Shown piece after piece: positions 1-7,788 of a stretch of DNA of 64,000 nucleotides. The DNA is taken from the NCBI GenBank assembly GCA_963205265.1, contig CAUJJI010000019.1, forward strand, positions 1 to 64,000, in the 5' to 3' direction. Positions within the stretch are counted from its first letter, which is position 1. The number at the start of each line of letters is the position of its first letter. Both the position numbers and the translations under genes were made by a program. Under the pieces are notes generated by a model. That model saw only the letters and a list, made by a program, of their open reading frames with translations. It was not told the DNA's origin and made no database searches. Source of the stretch: Pseudomonadota bacterium. GTDB lineage: Bacteria; Pseudomonadota; Alphaproteobacteria; Sphingomonadales; Sphingomonadaceae.

Positions 1-5
1 TGCCA

Positions 6-54
6 CCTCCCCCTATGGGGGAGGATCTTTAAGTACCTCCCCGGAACGGGGAGG
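6..54. repeat. Two tandem REP-like hairpins
   Basis: Two short perfect palindromes follow each other. The first has an 8-bp stem (CCTCCCCC/GGGGGAGG) with loop TAT at 6-24. The second has an 8-bp stem (CCTCCCCG/CGGGGAGG) with loop GAA at 36-54. The stems are nearly the same sequence, separated by 11 bases. This is the form of small extragenic palindromes scattered between genes in GC-rich Alphaproteobacteria. They lie downstream of the leftward gene that stops at 106, so they could also act as a transcript end or stabiliser. No T-run follows on either strand. Confidence 0.6.
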
Positions 55-105
55 GTCTGGGGGGAACTCGGCTCAGCACTCCGGCCCCTACTGCCGCGCG
101 ATCCG

Positions 106-831
106 CTAGCTCACCAGGTCGCGCTTGCGGGCGAACCACAAGGTGTGGGTATCGGCGTCGTAGTCGTGTCCGTCGCTGACGCAGACTTCGTCGACTTCGA
201 AGCCGGCGCCGTGCAGCCTGGCGGTGAAGCCGTCGTCGGCTTCCGCCGACCAGACGCCGAGGATTCCGTCGACCTTCAGCGCTTCCCACAGCAGGTCGAG
301 GCCGTGGCTCGAATAGAGATGGTCGTTCGACTGGCGAGTCAGGCCCTCGGGGCCGTTGTCGACATCGAGCAGGATCGCGTCGTAGCCGGCGTTTGCGGCA
401 TCGATCAGCGTGGCGACATCCTGCCCGACGAGCACGACGCGCTTGTCGTCCAGGCAGTCGGCAGTCAGCTTCCGCATCGGTCCGCGCGCCCATTCGATGA
501 CTTCGGGCACCAGCTCGGCCACGGTCAGGCAGGCGTCGGGTCCCAGTACGGCAAGGGCGGCGCGCAGGGTGAAGCCCATGCCGTAGCCGCCGATCAGCCA
601 TTCCTGCGCGGTCCGCGATCCCAGCCGCGTGCTGGCCATCGTCGCCAGCGCAGCTTCGGAAGCGCTGACGCGCGAGCTCATCAGTTCGTTGCCGTCGAGG
701 ACGATCGTGAACTCGTCGCCCGAGCGCACGAGCCGAAGCTCCACCCCGCCGGGCACGCGTGCCCGGCCGATGCATTCGTGGTCTTCGAGCGGCAGCTCCT
801 CGTCTGCCGCATTCGCGCTGGATGAAACCAC
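106..831 (-). CDS. Spermidine synthase-like protein (aminopropyltransferase/methyltransferase fold)
   Basis: About 241 residues. The central part (GGYGMGFTLRAAL, then AELVPEVIEWAR, then YDAILLDVDNGPEG) matches the Rossmann-type nucleotide-binding core of the spermidine synthase/SAM-methyltransferase superfamily: a glycine-rich loop, an acidic residue at the end of strand 2, and a DxDNGP stretch. The protein is short and lacks an obvious full N-terminal beta-sheet domain of true polyamine synthases, so the substrate is unknown and polyamine synthesis is not claimed. The GTG at 831 is preferred because GGAGGGG sits 5 bases upstream; a GTG at 861 would add ten residues with no good ribosome site. 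It stands alone, with hairpins downstream. Confidence 0.75.
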   Translation of the reverse strand: MVSSSANAADEELPLEDHECIGRARVPGGVELRLVRSGDEFTIVLDGNELMSSRVSASEAALATMASTRLGSRTAQEWLIGGYGMGFTLRAALAVLGPDACLTVAELVPEVIEWARGPMRKLTADCLDDKRVVLVGQDVATLIDAANAGYDAILLDVDNGPEGLTRQSNDHLYSSHGLDLLWEALKVDGILGVWSAEADDGFTARLHGAGFEVDEVCVSDGHDYDADTHTLWFARKRDLVS

Positions 832-957
832 CGAGCCCCTCCGTCGAGTAAGCGGGAGCACGTGCGTCTCTCAGCCATGGGCGCCTACGATCGCCAAGCC
901 CACGATCCGCCTTCCATAGCGACGCGCGCGGCGGCTGGTAAGCCCGGATCGGCAAGC

Positions 958-998
958 GTGCGGGCAAGGCATGAACCTTGCCCGCACGTGCCGGTTTT
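958..998 (+). terminator. Hairpin with downstream T-run, rightward
   Basis: A 12-bp perfect stem (GTGCGGGCAAGG pairing with CCTTGCCCGCAC) has a 6-base loop. An outer GGCA/TGCC pairing extends it, and TTTT follows at 995-998. The T-run is only on the plus strand, yet no rightward gene precedes it in the window. It may end an unrecognised rightward transcript, or help insulate the small-RNA locus that follows. Confidence 0.4.
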
Positions 999-1004
999 AT
1001 ACTT

Positions 1005-1119
1005 ATTGAGAATTTGCAACTTTTCCTGGCGGCCCGTCGCCTTTAGGTCAGCGACAAACTTCATTTACCCCGAAGTTGAAACTGAGCCTCGCCGGGAAGT
1101 CCCGAGCGAGGCTTTTTTC
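1005..1119 (+). ncRNA. Candidate small RNA 1 of a tandem pair
   Basis: A non-coding segment of about 110 bases. It begins with ATTGAGAA, five variable bases, then CAACTTTTCC, and an identical arrangement recurs 119 bases downstream. It then shows three stem-loops: GTCGC/GCGAC (1036-1055), AACTTC/GAAGTT (1057-1077) and a strong terminator (1085-1113) followed by six Ts. A TATACT box at 998-1003 could place the start near 1010. The unpaired ACTTTTCC stretch is complementary in type to ribosome-binding sites, as in many trans-acting bacterial sRNAs. Expression and targets are inferred only; no known sRNA family was recognised. Confidence 0.45.
1085..1118 (+). terminator. Strong intrinsic terminator, rightward
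   Basis: AGCCTCGC pairs with GCGAGGCT, and inside it CGGG pairs with CCCG around an AAGT loop, with one bulged A at 1105. Six uninterrupted Ts follow at 1113-1118, overlapping the last stem base. This is a textbook Rho-independent terminator on the plus strand and is the best evidence for a rightward non-coding transcript here. Confidence 0.8.
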
Positions 1120-1123
1120 TTAG

Positions 1124-1241
1124 ATTGAGAAAAACCAACTTTTCCGATGGCACGATAGGACATAGCTATTGGAGCTGCATTGGCGGGGACATTACCACCA
1201 GTGCGATATGCCAAACTATCCCCGCTTCGGCGGGGCCTTTT
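1124..1241 (+). ncRNA. Candidate small RNA 2 of a tandem pair
   Basis: It starts just after the first terminator with the same signature as candidate 1 (ATTGAGAA, five variable bases, CAACTTTTCC at 1124-1145). The body differs: TGGCA at 1147 can pair with TGCCA near 1209, and AGCT pairs with AGCT around 1165. It ends in its own hairpin with a TTCG tetraloop and a T-run. The last 26 bases overlap, antisense, the 3' end of the flavin-reductase-like gene. No separate -10 box is obvious, so it could be a read-through or processed product of candidate 1. Confidence 0.35.
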
Positions 1242-2244
1242 CCCCCTCAATCGACTTGCCCATCCGCAGCAGCCGGCGCCGGTAACCCTCGGAGGGCGGC
1301 GGCCGCGTCTCGGGAACCGTGGGCACGGGCTGGCCGCGGCGGAGCAGCTCTTCTTCCAGACGCCGCATCAATTGCGCCCGCGTGTCGGGCGTCGGGTGCC
1401 AGAGCTGCGCCATGTCCTGAGTCATCGGAAAGATCGGAAGCGTGCGCTCGACGGCAAGGTGGCGCCGGGCGCCGTGGCCGGAGATCCGCCCCAGGAACGT
1501 CTCGATGCCGCCGAACGTCAGGCATGCCGGGCCGCTCAAGGGCCAGGCGATGCCCCCCGGCACGTCGAGCAGGAAGCCGTCCTCCACCAGTTCGACCTGG
1601 CGCAGGCCGGCAGGCAGCGGGAAACCCGCGGCGGTGCATACGGAGACGTGGCCCCTCGCCCCCCTCGCCAGCGCCTGCCCGGCGAGATCGCGCCAGGCCG
1701 GCATGTCCCATTTCGCGGCGGCGCTGACCTTGCCGGGCGGTGCCGGATCGGACGGCCGGTAGCTCGTGCCGGGCGGCGCTTCCCAGCGCTGCGGCAGCCC
1801 GTCCATGTCGGCGGGCCGGTCCCACCAGAGCATCTGCACCGGCGTGATCTCGACGATGATCCGCGTCCAGTACCAAACGGCCTGCCGGGCCAGTTCCCAG
1901 GGCGGATCGTAGGGCAGGGTATAGCAGGCCTCGGCGACGTAGCGGTTCACGTTGTCCTGCAGGTCTGCATCGCGCACGGCCGCCATGCCGGCGATGGAAA
2001 CCACCGGCTCGTCCGGCCCCCCTTCGAGATAGAGCCCGACTCGCGGGTTGCGCCGCGCCCGCTCCGCCTTGGCCGGATAGGACAGGCCAGTGGCGAGGTT
2101 GAAGCTGCGCAGGTCCTCGCTCGGGAAATAGAGCACCGGCGTGTCGATCGGCATCCCGGCCGCGCTGACCGTGGCATACTGGGCAATCGATCCGGACCGC
2201 AGGAACGTTCGGACGTGGTCGGGCAGTTCGTCTCCGGGAGTCAT
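1216..2244 (-). CDS. Pyridoxamine 5'-phosphate oxidase-like FMN-binding (split-barrel) protein
   Basis: About 342 residues, last gene of the leftward oxygenase operon. The N-terminal 140 residues look like the PNPOx/split-barrel flavin-binding family: a start like HVRTFLRSGSIAQYATVSA, PVLYFP, then ARRNPRVGLYLEGG. Such proteins bind FMN or F420 and act as oxidoreductases or flavin reductases. The C-terminal half continues the family loosely and includes a second barrel-like stretch (RGHVSVCTAAGFPLP). It could supply electrons or finish a step after the two Rieske oxygenases upstream, but that is inference. The ATG at 2244 lies 7 bases after the upstream stop; longer in-frame starts would run into that gene. 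Confidence 0.7.
   Translation of the reverse strand: MTPGDELPDHVRTFLRSGSIAQYATVSAAGMPIDTPVLYFPSEDLRSFNLATGLSYPAKAERARRNPRVGLYLEGGPDEPVVSIAGMAAVRDADLQDNVNRYVAEACYTLPYDPPWELARQAVWYWTRIIVEITPVQMLWWDRPADMDGLPQRWEAPPGTSYRPSDPAPPGKVSAAAKWDMPAWRDLAGQALARGARGHVSVCTAAGFPLPAGLRQVELVEDGFLLDVPGGIAWPLSGPACLTFGGIETFLGRISGHGARRHLAVERTLPIFPMTQDMAQLWHPTPDTRAQLMRRLEEELLRRGQPVPTVPETRPPPSEGYRRRLLRMGKSIEGEKAPPKRG
1220..1241 (+). terminator. TTCG-loop terminator hairpin
   Basis: A 6-bp perfect stem CCCCGC/GCGGGG closes a TTCG tetraloop, followed by CC and four Ts on the plus strand. On the minus strand the same bases encode the last codons of the neighbouring oxygenase-operon gene, so the hairpin is inside a coding 3' end. 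It may work in both directions, ending that operon leftward and the candidate small RNA rightward. Confidence 0.6.
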
Positions 2245-2251
2245 CGCCGGG

Positions 2252-3454
2252 CTACTCCCCGCCGGCCAGGTAGCGGGCGACATTGCCGTGGAAGTTCCAC
2301 ACGCCGATCTCCCGGCGCCCCACCGGCAGAGTCGTGCCCGCGGGCAGCGCCCGCAGCCCGGCATGGCTTTCCTCGGCCACCGAATAGTCCTCGTTCACCA
2401 GCGCCGCCCGTGCCGTCTCGTAGGCGCGGTCGACCTCGGCGCGATGTTCGGCCGAGCCCAGGCCGTCGATCGCGCAATAGGAGAGCTTCGAGACGAAGTG
2501 ATCGGCCGAGGAGGGGAATATCCGGTGGACGTTGATGGTCAGGCCGCTGCGGCTGGTCGAGCCCACCGAGACGATCGTGTTGGGGAAGAGGAAGTACTGC
2601 AGCGGGATGGTGTCGGGCGTCCAGTCGCTCTCGGCCCGTGCCGGCCAGTCGGCGATGTCGAGCGGGGCGAAAGTGTAGCGGTGATGGGGCCCGAAGGTGT
2701 CGAACACGCAGACCGGCGAGAACAGGCCCTTGAAGGTCTCGCGGTGCAATGCGTTCAGGTGATAGGTCTCGAAGAAGGTGTCGAGGCCGTACTTCCAGTT
2801 GGCGGCGACGCTGAGGCTGTCGGCGTGGACGATCTCGGCCGAGGCGATGCCGATGGCCTCGAGGTCGGGCCCCAGCCCTGCCAGATGGCCGTCGAGATCG
2901 AGTTCGCCCAAGGGATCGGCCAGGACGAAGACGAGCCCGTGGCGTTCCTCTGCCGGACAGGCGACGAGATGCTTGTTCCGGTCGATCTCGCCGCAGAACT
3001 GCGCTTCCTCGGGCACCCCGATGCAGGCGCCGTGCGCGTCGAACGTCCAGCCGTGGAAGCGGCAGGTGAAGCGGCTGGCCCGGCCCGCGGCCTCGCGCAC
3101 CACCCGCGCGCCCCGGTGCGGGCAGACGTTGAGGAAGGCCCGCACCTGTCCGTCCTTTCCGCGGGTGAGCAGGATCGGTGGCCCGGCATCGTCGAACAGG
3201 CGAAAGCTGCCGGCCCCGGGCAGTTCCGCCGACAGGCAGGCGACGAGCGGCATGCGGCGGAAGAACCGCTGGCGCTCGGCCTCGAACCGGGCGGGGTCGC
3301 GGTAGAACGACACGTCCTCGTGCAGGACTGCGGGGGAGAGCGCGGTCTGCCCGGTGCGGACGTTGCGCACGAGGTTGTGCGCCAGGTCCTGCCGCAGCCT
3401 GGTCAGCGGGGCCACGGCTTCCGCCAGCGCCCCGGCGGCCTGGTGCCTGTCCAT
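2252..3454 (-). CDS. Rieske non-heme iron oxygenase, alpha (catalytic) subunit 1
   Basis: About 400 residues. The Rieske [2Fe-2S] site is complete: C111-P-H113 and C131-x-x-H134 (CPHRG...CRFHGW). The mononuclear iron site follows, with D225, H232 and H237 in the stretch NWKYGLDTFFETYHLNALH. The family hydroxylates aromatic rings or demethylates substrates using electrons from a ferredoxin and reductase. No beta subunit, ferredoxin or reductase gene is nearby, so it is probably an alpha-only (homotrimer-type) enzyme with electron partners elsewhere. The ATG at 3454 is chosen, 13 bases after the upstream stop; a GTG at 3478 would overlap that gene. Substrate unknown. Confidence 0.88.
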   Translation of the reverse strand: MDRHQAAGALAEAVAPLTRLRQDLAHNLVRNVRTGQTALSPAVLHEDVSFYRDPARFEAERQRFFRRMPLVACLSAELPGAGSFRLFDDAGPPILLTRGKDGQVRAFLNVCPHRGARVVREAAGRASRFTCRFHGWTFDAHGACIGVPEEAQFCGEIDRNKHLVACPAEERHGLVFVLADPLGELDLDGHLAGLGPDLEAIGIASAEIVHADSLSVAANWKYGLDTFFETYHLNALHRETFKGLFSPVCVFDTFGPHHRYTFAPLDIADWPARAESDWTPDTIPLQYFLFPNTIVSVGSTSRSGLTINVHRIFPSSADHFVSKLSYCAIDGLGSAEHRAEVDRAYETARAALVNEDYSVAEESHAGLRALPAGTTLPVGRREIGVWNFHGNVARYLAGGE

Positions 3455-3467
3455 GACGCCCGCCGCC

Positions 3468-4679
3468 CTAGTCTTCACGCGCCATGGCGCGGGCGATGTT
3501 GCGATGGAAGTTCTGGACGCCGACTTCGTGCCGACCCAGCAGGAACTTGCGCCCTGGTGGCAGCTCGCTCAGCCCGCCCCAGCTTTCTCCGGTCACGGCA
3601 TAGTCTTCGTCCTGGGCCGCGCCCTTGATCCGCTCGAAGTTGGCTTCCATCTCGGCCCGGTGCTCGGCCGACTTGACGCCCGAGAGCGCGTACATGCGGA
3701 CATTGGCGTACATCTCGCCGACCGCGGTCGGGAACAGGCGATGAGTGGTGAAGCTCGAGCCGTTGGCGCTGACCGAGCCTACCGCGATGATCGTGTTGGG
3801 GAACAGGAAATAGGTGATCGGCATGGCATCCACCGGCCACTCGGCCTCGGGCCGGCCGATCCACTTGTGCAGGCCCTTGTGCGGGAAAGTGAAGCGGTAA
3901 TGCGGTCCGAACATGTCGAGCAGGAACAGGTTGGATTCGAAGACATTGGCGAACGTGTCGCGATGCAGCGTCGGCAGGTGGTAGCTTTCCAGGTAGGTAT
4001 CCATGGCGAACTTCCAGTTGGAGCTGCTCTGGAACTTCTGCTCCATGACCGGCTCGGCCCCGGCGAAGTTCAGGCGCTCCATCTCTGCGCCGAAGGCGCC
4101 GAGATGCCGGTCGAGGTCCATGGTCCCGCCGGGATCGGGCAGGACGAAGACCATCCCGTGACGTTCTTCCGCCGGGCAGGCCACCAGCCCCTCGCCGCCG
4201 GCCGGCGCCTTGCCGCAGAAATAGGATTCCGACGGGATGCCGACGGTCTTGCCCGCCGTGTCGTAGGTCCAGCCGTGGTAGCGGCAGGTGAAGCGCCGGG
4301 CCGTGCCGCAAGCCTCGCGTACCACCCTGCCGCCGCGGTGCACGCAGACGTTGAGGAAGGCGCGGACCTTGCCGTCGACGCCGCGGGTGACGACGATCGG
4401 GGCGCCCGTATCCTCGAACAGCCGAAAGCTGCCCGGCTCGACGAGATCGCAGGACAGGCAGACGAGCAGCGGGGTTTCGCGAAACAGGCGGCGACGTTCC
4501 TGCGCGAAGTAGTCGGGATCGAAATAGACGGCGGGGTCGATCTGCATGACGTCGGGCGCGAGATCGGTCGTCCCCGCTCCGGCATGGTCGAGGACCTTGC
4601 GGAACAGGTCCACGCGCAGCGCCCGCATCGACCGGGCGCCTTCCGCCGTTTCCGGCTTTGCCGTCGCCGTGTCCGACAT
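3468..4679 (-). CDS. Rieske non-heme iron oxygenase, alpha (catalytic) subunit 2
   Basis: About 403 residues, a paralogue of its downstream neighbour. Rieske ligands are C112-V-H114 and C132-x-x-H135 (CVHRG...CRYHGW). The catalytic iron ligands are D227, H234 and H239 (NWKFAMDTYLESYHLPTLH). Its ATG overlaps the TauD-type stop by one base (TGATG), so the two are translationally coupled. Two complete alpha subunits in one operon suggest two successive oxidations, or a mixed oligomer. A long in-frame extension upstream of 4679 overlaps the TauD gene and is not real. Substrate unknown. Confidence 0.88.
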   Translation of the reverse strand: MSDTATAKPETAEGARSMRALRVDLFRKVLDHAGAGTTDLAPDVMQIDPAVYFDPDYFAQERRRLFRETPLLVCLSCDLVEPGSFRLFEDTGAPIVVTRGVDGKVRAFLNVCVHRGGRVVREACGTARRFTCRYHGWTYDTAGKTVGIPSESYFCGKAPAGGEGLVACPAEERHGMVFVLPDPGGTMDLDRHLGAFGAEMERLNFAGAEPVMEQKFQSSSNWKFAMDTYLESYHLPTLHRDTFANVFESNLFLLDMFGPHYRFTFPHKGLHKWIGRPEAEWPVDAMPITYFLFPNTIIAVGSVSANGSSFTTHRLFPTAVGEMYANVRMYALSGVKSAEHRAEMEANFERIKGAAQDEDYAVTGESWGGLSELPPGRKFLLGRHEVGVQNFHRNIARAMARED

Positions 4680-5638
4680 CAGACGGTCCGCTCCAGCACC
4701 TTGTACCGCCCCTTGTCGTCGTGCTCGAAGCGGCCGAGGCCGTAATCGCCCCTGATCGTGGTGCGGTAGATGCTGCGGGGATGCGGCGGCGTGCAACCGG
4801 TCACGCGGTGGAGGACCCGCCAGTTGTCCCAGATCAGCATGTCGGTGGGGCGCCAGTCGTGGACATAGGCGCCGGCTTCGCAGAGGCGGATGATCTCGCC
4901 CGCGACCTCTTGCAGCAGCGCGTCGCCGGCGGCGTTCTCCTGCCCCTCGATGCCTTCCGCCATCCACGGCGACAGGTGCAGAACCTTCTCGCCGCCCGGC
5001 CTCGTCCAGACGGCGGGATGGATGGCGCGGGGATAGGACTTCGCCTGCTCGAGGATTTCGCCCTGCTTCGGATCGACCTGAAGGACTCTGAAGTTGTCCG
5101 GCCGGCCGAAGCGGATATGGTCGGGCTGCATGTCGAGCGAGTAGATGATCGAGCACCCCTCGATCCGCGCCAGCAACTCGCGCGGAAAGCGATCGTAGAG
5201 CGCGATCCCGTCCATGAAGCAGGTCTGGCCGCCGTTGGGCGTGCCTTCGACGACGCGCAGCACGCCCGCGCGGTTCAGCTCGTTGTTGTAGCAGTGGTCG
5301 AAATGCCAGGGCAGCCAGCTCGAATAGGGCTTGCCGTCGATCTCGACGATATCGGCGTAGGAGGGATCGCTGGTAATCTTGATCGCGCCCGGCATGAAAT
5401 CCGGATCGACCAGGTCGACGGCTTGGACCGGATGATCCTTCAGTTCGCCGAAGACCCGGCTCAGGGCCACTTGCAGGCGGTTGCAGGGCTCGACGTCCGC
5501 GAAGACGATGAGGCCGTGCTCGTCGAAAGCCTGGACCAGGCGGGCACGCACGGCCGGGTCTTCCAGGGCCGCCTCGTCCACACCCAGGATGCGGACGCCG
5601 AACGCCAGCTTATCGCTCAACCGCGTGATGGTGATCAT
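4679..5638 (-). CDS. TauD/TfdA-family 2-oxoglutarate-dependent dioxygenase
   Basis: 319 residues, the usual length for the family. The facial triad is H112-x-D114 (in WLPWHFDHCY) with distal H277 (NWRVLHRVTG), and an arginine for 2-oxoglutarate follows (RSIYRTTIRGDY). The family couples decarboxylation of 2-oxoglutarate to hydroxylation, often releasing sulfite from alkyl sulfonates or cleaving ether bonds in phenoxy acids. It is the first gene of the leftward operon, so the promoter should lie in the 131 bases up to 5769. A paralogue heads a second catabolic operon at 47-48 kb. Substrate cannot be read from sequence. Confidence 0.85.
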   Translation of the reverse strand: MITITRLSDKLAFGVRILGVDEAALEDPAVRARLVQAFDEHGLIVFADVEPCNRLQVALSRVFGELKDHPVQAVDLVDPDFMPGAIKITSDPSYADIVEIDGKPYSSWLPWHFDHCYNNELNRAGVLRVVEGTPNGGQTCFMDGIALYDRFPRELLARIEGCSIIYSLDMQPDHIRFGRPDNFRVLQVDPKQGEILEQAKSYPRAIHPAVWTRPGGEKVLHLSPWMAEGIEGQENAAGDALLQEVAGEIIRLCEAGAYVHDWRPTDMLIWDNWRVLHRVTGCTPPHPRSIYRTTIRGDYGLGRFEHDDKGRYKVLERTV

Positions 5639-5769
5639 GATCCCGATACTCCCAGTCGGCCGGCGCCCTCATCTCCGCGAGAAACTGCCGCGAAGCGATC
5701 ATCCGCCATTCTCCGGGACAATCAAGGCGAATCGAGCGCCACCCCCGAAACGCGCGGGGCGATCGCGCT

Positions 5770-6663
5770 TCAGCCGGGACGGGGGACCGCCACTTCGATC
5801 GCCTTGTGCGCGCTTTCGACGATCGCCGGCGTCCGGGCCACGACTTCCCCGTCGATCGAGATCTTCAGCCTCGGCCGCGTCTCGAGCAGGAGCCGGCTTC
5901 CCCGGAACTCGGTGGTCGTCGCATTGCGCCCCGGCAGCCTGAGGAAATTGGAGAACCAGTTCCAGGCCAGCGGCAAGAGGCTGTTGCCGGTCACGGCCTG
6001 GACGACGATCTCGCCGTTGTCGATGGCTTCGTCCTCGATGTGCTCGACGCCGCCGTGGAAGCGGCCGTTGAAGATGCGGACCTCGGTCGCCCATAGCGTG
6101 GTGCGCCGGCTCTCCACTTCGACCGAGAGCCTGAACGGCTTGAACTGCAGCAGGCACCAGATCGCCCACAGCAGATAGCCGAGCCGGCCGGCATAGCGCT
6201 TCAGGTCGTGGGGCACCGTTTCGCCGATCAGCGGCGAAACCCCTAGGGCCGCGGCATTGACGAAGTAGTCGCCGTTGATGACGCCGAGATCGAGCCGAAG
6301 CCGCCTGCCCTCGGCGATGGTGCGGACTGCGCCGTCGAGGTCGAGAGGTATGCCCAGCGTCCGGGCGAAGCTGTTCGCCGTTCCCAGGGGCAGGAGCGCG
6401 AAGACGCAGTCGTGCCCGATGAACGCGTCGATCGCCGTAGACAGCGACCCGTCGCCGCCACCGACGATGACCATCGGCACTCCGCTGGCGACGGCCCGGC
6501 GTACGGTCGGGAGGAACGTCTCCGCGTCGTCGACCGCATGAACGGCGGCGAGAGCGACGCCGGCCTCGGTCAACTTGCGCCGCGCTTCGTGGAACTGGTC
6601 CTCGCCTCGCCGCGACTGGGTGTTGACGACGAGCGCGGCTTCGCGGGGTAAGGTTGTGTCCAC
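5770..6663 (-). CDS. Diacylglycerol kinase-like lipid kinase (YegS/BmrU type)
   Basis: About 297 residues. The N-terminal catalytic domain carries VVNTQSRRG, then the nucleotide-binding loop VGGGDGSLS and LPLGTANSFARTLG, all hallmarks of the DAGK catalytic family (PF00781). The C-terminal part (RIFNGRFHGG, IDNGEIVVQAV, ISIDGEV) matches the family's beta-sandwich. The likely role is phosphorylation of diacylglycerol or a related membrane lipid. The true start is uncertain: GTG at 6663 places the conserved NTQSRRG near the N-terminus but has a weak ribosome site. The divergent neighbour starts at 6811, leaving about 150 bases for both promoters. Confidence 0.8.
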   Translation of the reverse strand: MDTTLPREAALVVNTQSRRGEDQFHEARRKLTEAGVALAAVHAVDDAETFLPTVRRAVASGVPMVIVGGGDGSLSTAIDAFIGHDCVFALLPLGTANSFARTLGIPLDLDGAVRTIAEGRRLRLDLGVINGDYFVNAAALGVSPLIGETVPHDLKRYAGRLGYLLWAIWCLLQFKPFRLSVEVESRRTTLWATEVRIFNGRFHGGVEHIEDEAIDNGEIVVQAVTGNSLLPLAWNWFSNFLRLPGRNATTTEFRGSRLLLETRPRLKISIDGEVVARTPAIVESAHKAIEVAVPRPG

Positions 6664-6810
6664 CTGACGGCAATGATCGAAGCGGGAAATGGCTGCACTG
6701 CGTCGTGCCGGCCCGTCGCCCTCACCAGGGCCACGGGTCGCCCGGGCATGCCTTGGCAGGCCGGGTCCGTGCGGTATAACCGGCGTCGCGAACAGAGGAC
6801 GGGAGTGGCA

Positions 6811-7788
6811 ATGGACGCGGATCTGTCGGAAAGCCTCGATCATTTCTACCGCGGCGAAAGCGACGACCCCTATTGGACGGACAGTTCGTGGTTTTCCTGG
6901 TCGATTCCGGAAAGGGACATCTGCGGCCTGGTCTGGACCCATTTCCGGCCCAACATGAACTGCCTTTGCGGGGGGCCCGCGATGTGGGACCTGTCGGGCG
7001 AGCAGGTCTGGGAATTCCCCTTCTTCGATTTCCAGACGATGCGCCTGCTGCCCGAGGGGCGGTACGGCATCGACTACGACAAGTACGATTTCACCACGCC
7101 CTGGTCGCTGTCGGTCAAGATGATCGAGCCGATGCGGACCTACCGCATCGCCTACGATCGCCTGGGCTTCCGCCTGGAGCTGGAGTTCAACGCGATCGCG
7201 CCGCCGAACATCATGGACCAGCCGAGCAGCGAGCAGCTCAAGAGCGCGTTCAGGACCCATTTCGAGCAGCCCGGCCGCATTCACGGCTTCGTCGAGCTCG
7301 ACGGCGAGCGCATGGCCGTCGATACCTTCTCGATCCGCGACGGCGGCCACGGCCCGCGGTTCATGGAAATGGGGCCGCCGGGCGGCTATGCGTGGTCGAC
7401 GGCCGACGAAAGGACCGGGTTCCACGTCCTCGCGCCCCATTCGGGCGGATCGCATCAGTCCGACGTGATCGGCGGCTACATCCTGCGCGACGGGGTCATG
7501 TCTCCGACGGCCGGCGGCTTCCGACGCGTCGTCGAGCGCAAGGGCGCGCGGCCCGAAGTGGTCGAGGTGCGGATCCGCGACGAACTGGGCCGCGAGCTGC
7601 ACGCCATCGGCCGCGCGCAGGTTCCGGCCAAGTTCATGCTGTTCCCGGACCGCGGGCAATGGTGGACCCTGTTCCGCTGGGACTACGACGGCCATGTCGG
7701 CGCCACCGGCGAGGACCAGGAGTATTACGGCATCCACGAATTCCGCAAATGGCACCGCGCGGGGCCGGACGGCTGGACCCGGCGGTGA
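6811..7788 (+). CDS. Uncharacterised protein (lipocalin/CrtC-like, DUF7064/7065-type?)
   Basis: 325 residues, no signal peptide or membrane segment. It is rich in Trp, Tyr and His in beta-strand-like stretches (YWTDSSWFSWSIPERDI, WSLSVKMIEPMRTYRI, FHVLAPHSGGSHQSDVIGGY). This resembles the two-barrel hydroxyneurosporene-synthase-like proteins found beside degradative genes in Sphingomonads and mycobacteria; that assignment rests on general look and is tentative. The ATG at 6811 follows GGGAG. The stop overlaps the start of the next gene (GTGA), so it is co-translated with a P-loop kinase. Confidence 0.7.
   Translation: MDADLSESLDHFYRGESDDPYWTDSSWFSWSIPERDICGLVWTHFRPNMNCLCGGPAMWDLSGEQVWEFPFFDFQTMRLLPEGRYGIDYDKYDFTTPWSLSVKMIEPMRTYRIAYDRLGFRLELEFNAIAPPNIMDQPSSEQLKSAFRTHFEQPGRIHGFVELDGERMAVDTFSIRDGGHGPRFMEMGPPGGYAWSTADERTGFHVLAPHSGGSHQSDVIGGYILRDGVMSPTAGGFRRVVERKGARPEVVEVRIRDELGRELHAIGRAQVPAKFMLFPDRGQWWTLFRWDYDGHVGATGEDQEYYGIHEFRKWHRAGPDGWTRR

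Noticed and set aside
6..54. CRISPR array
   Set aside because: Only two short palindromes with no spacers of regular length; they fit REP-like elements.
145..825. A 226-codon rightward open frame
   Set aside because: It is the shadow of the spermidine-synthase-like gene, which has conserved motifs.
1005..1021. Possible Fur-box-like sequence (TTGAGAATTTGCAA)
   Set aside because: No gene with iron function starts nearby, and the repeat with its terminators is better explained as the 5' part of tandem small RNAs.
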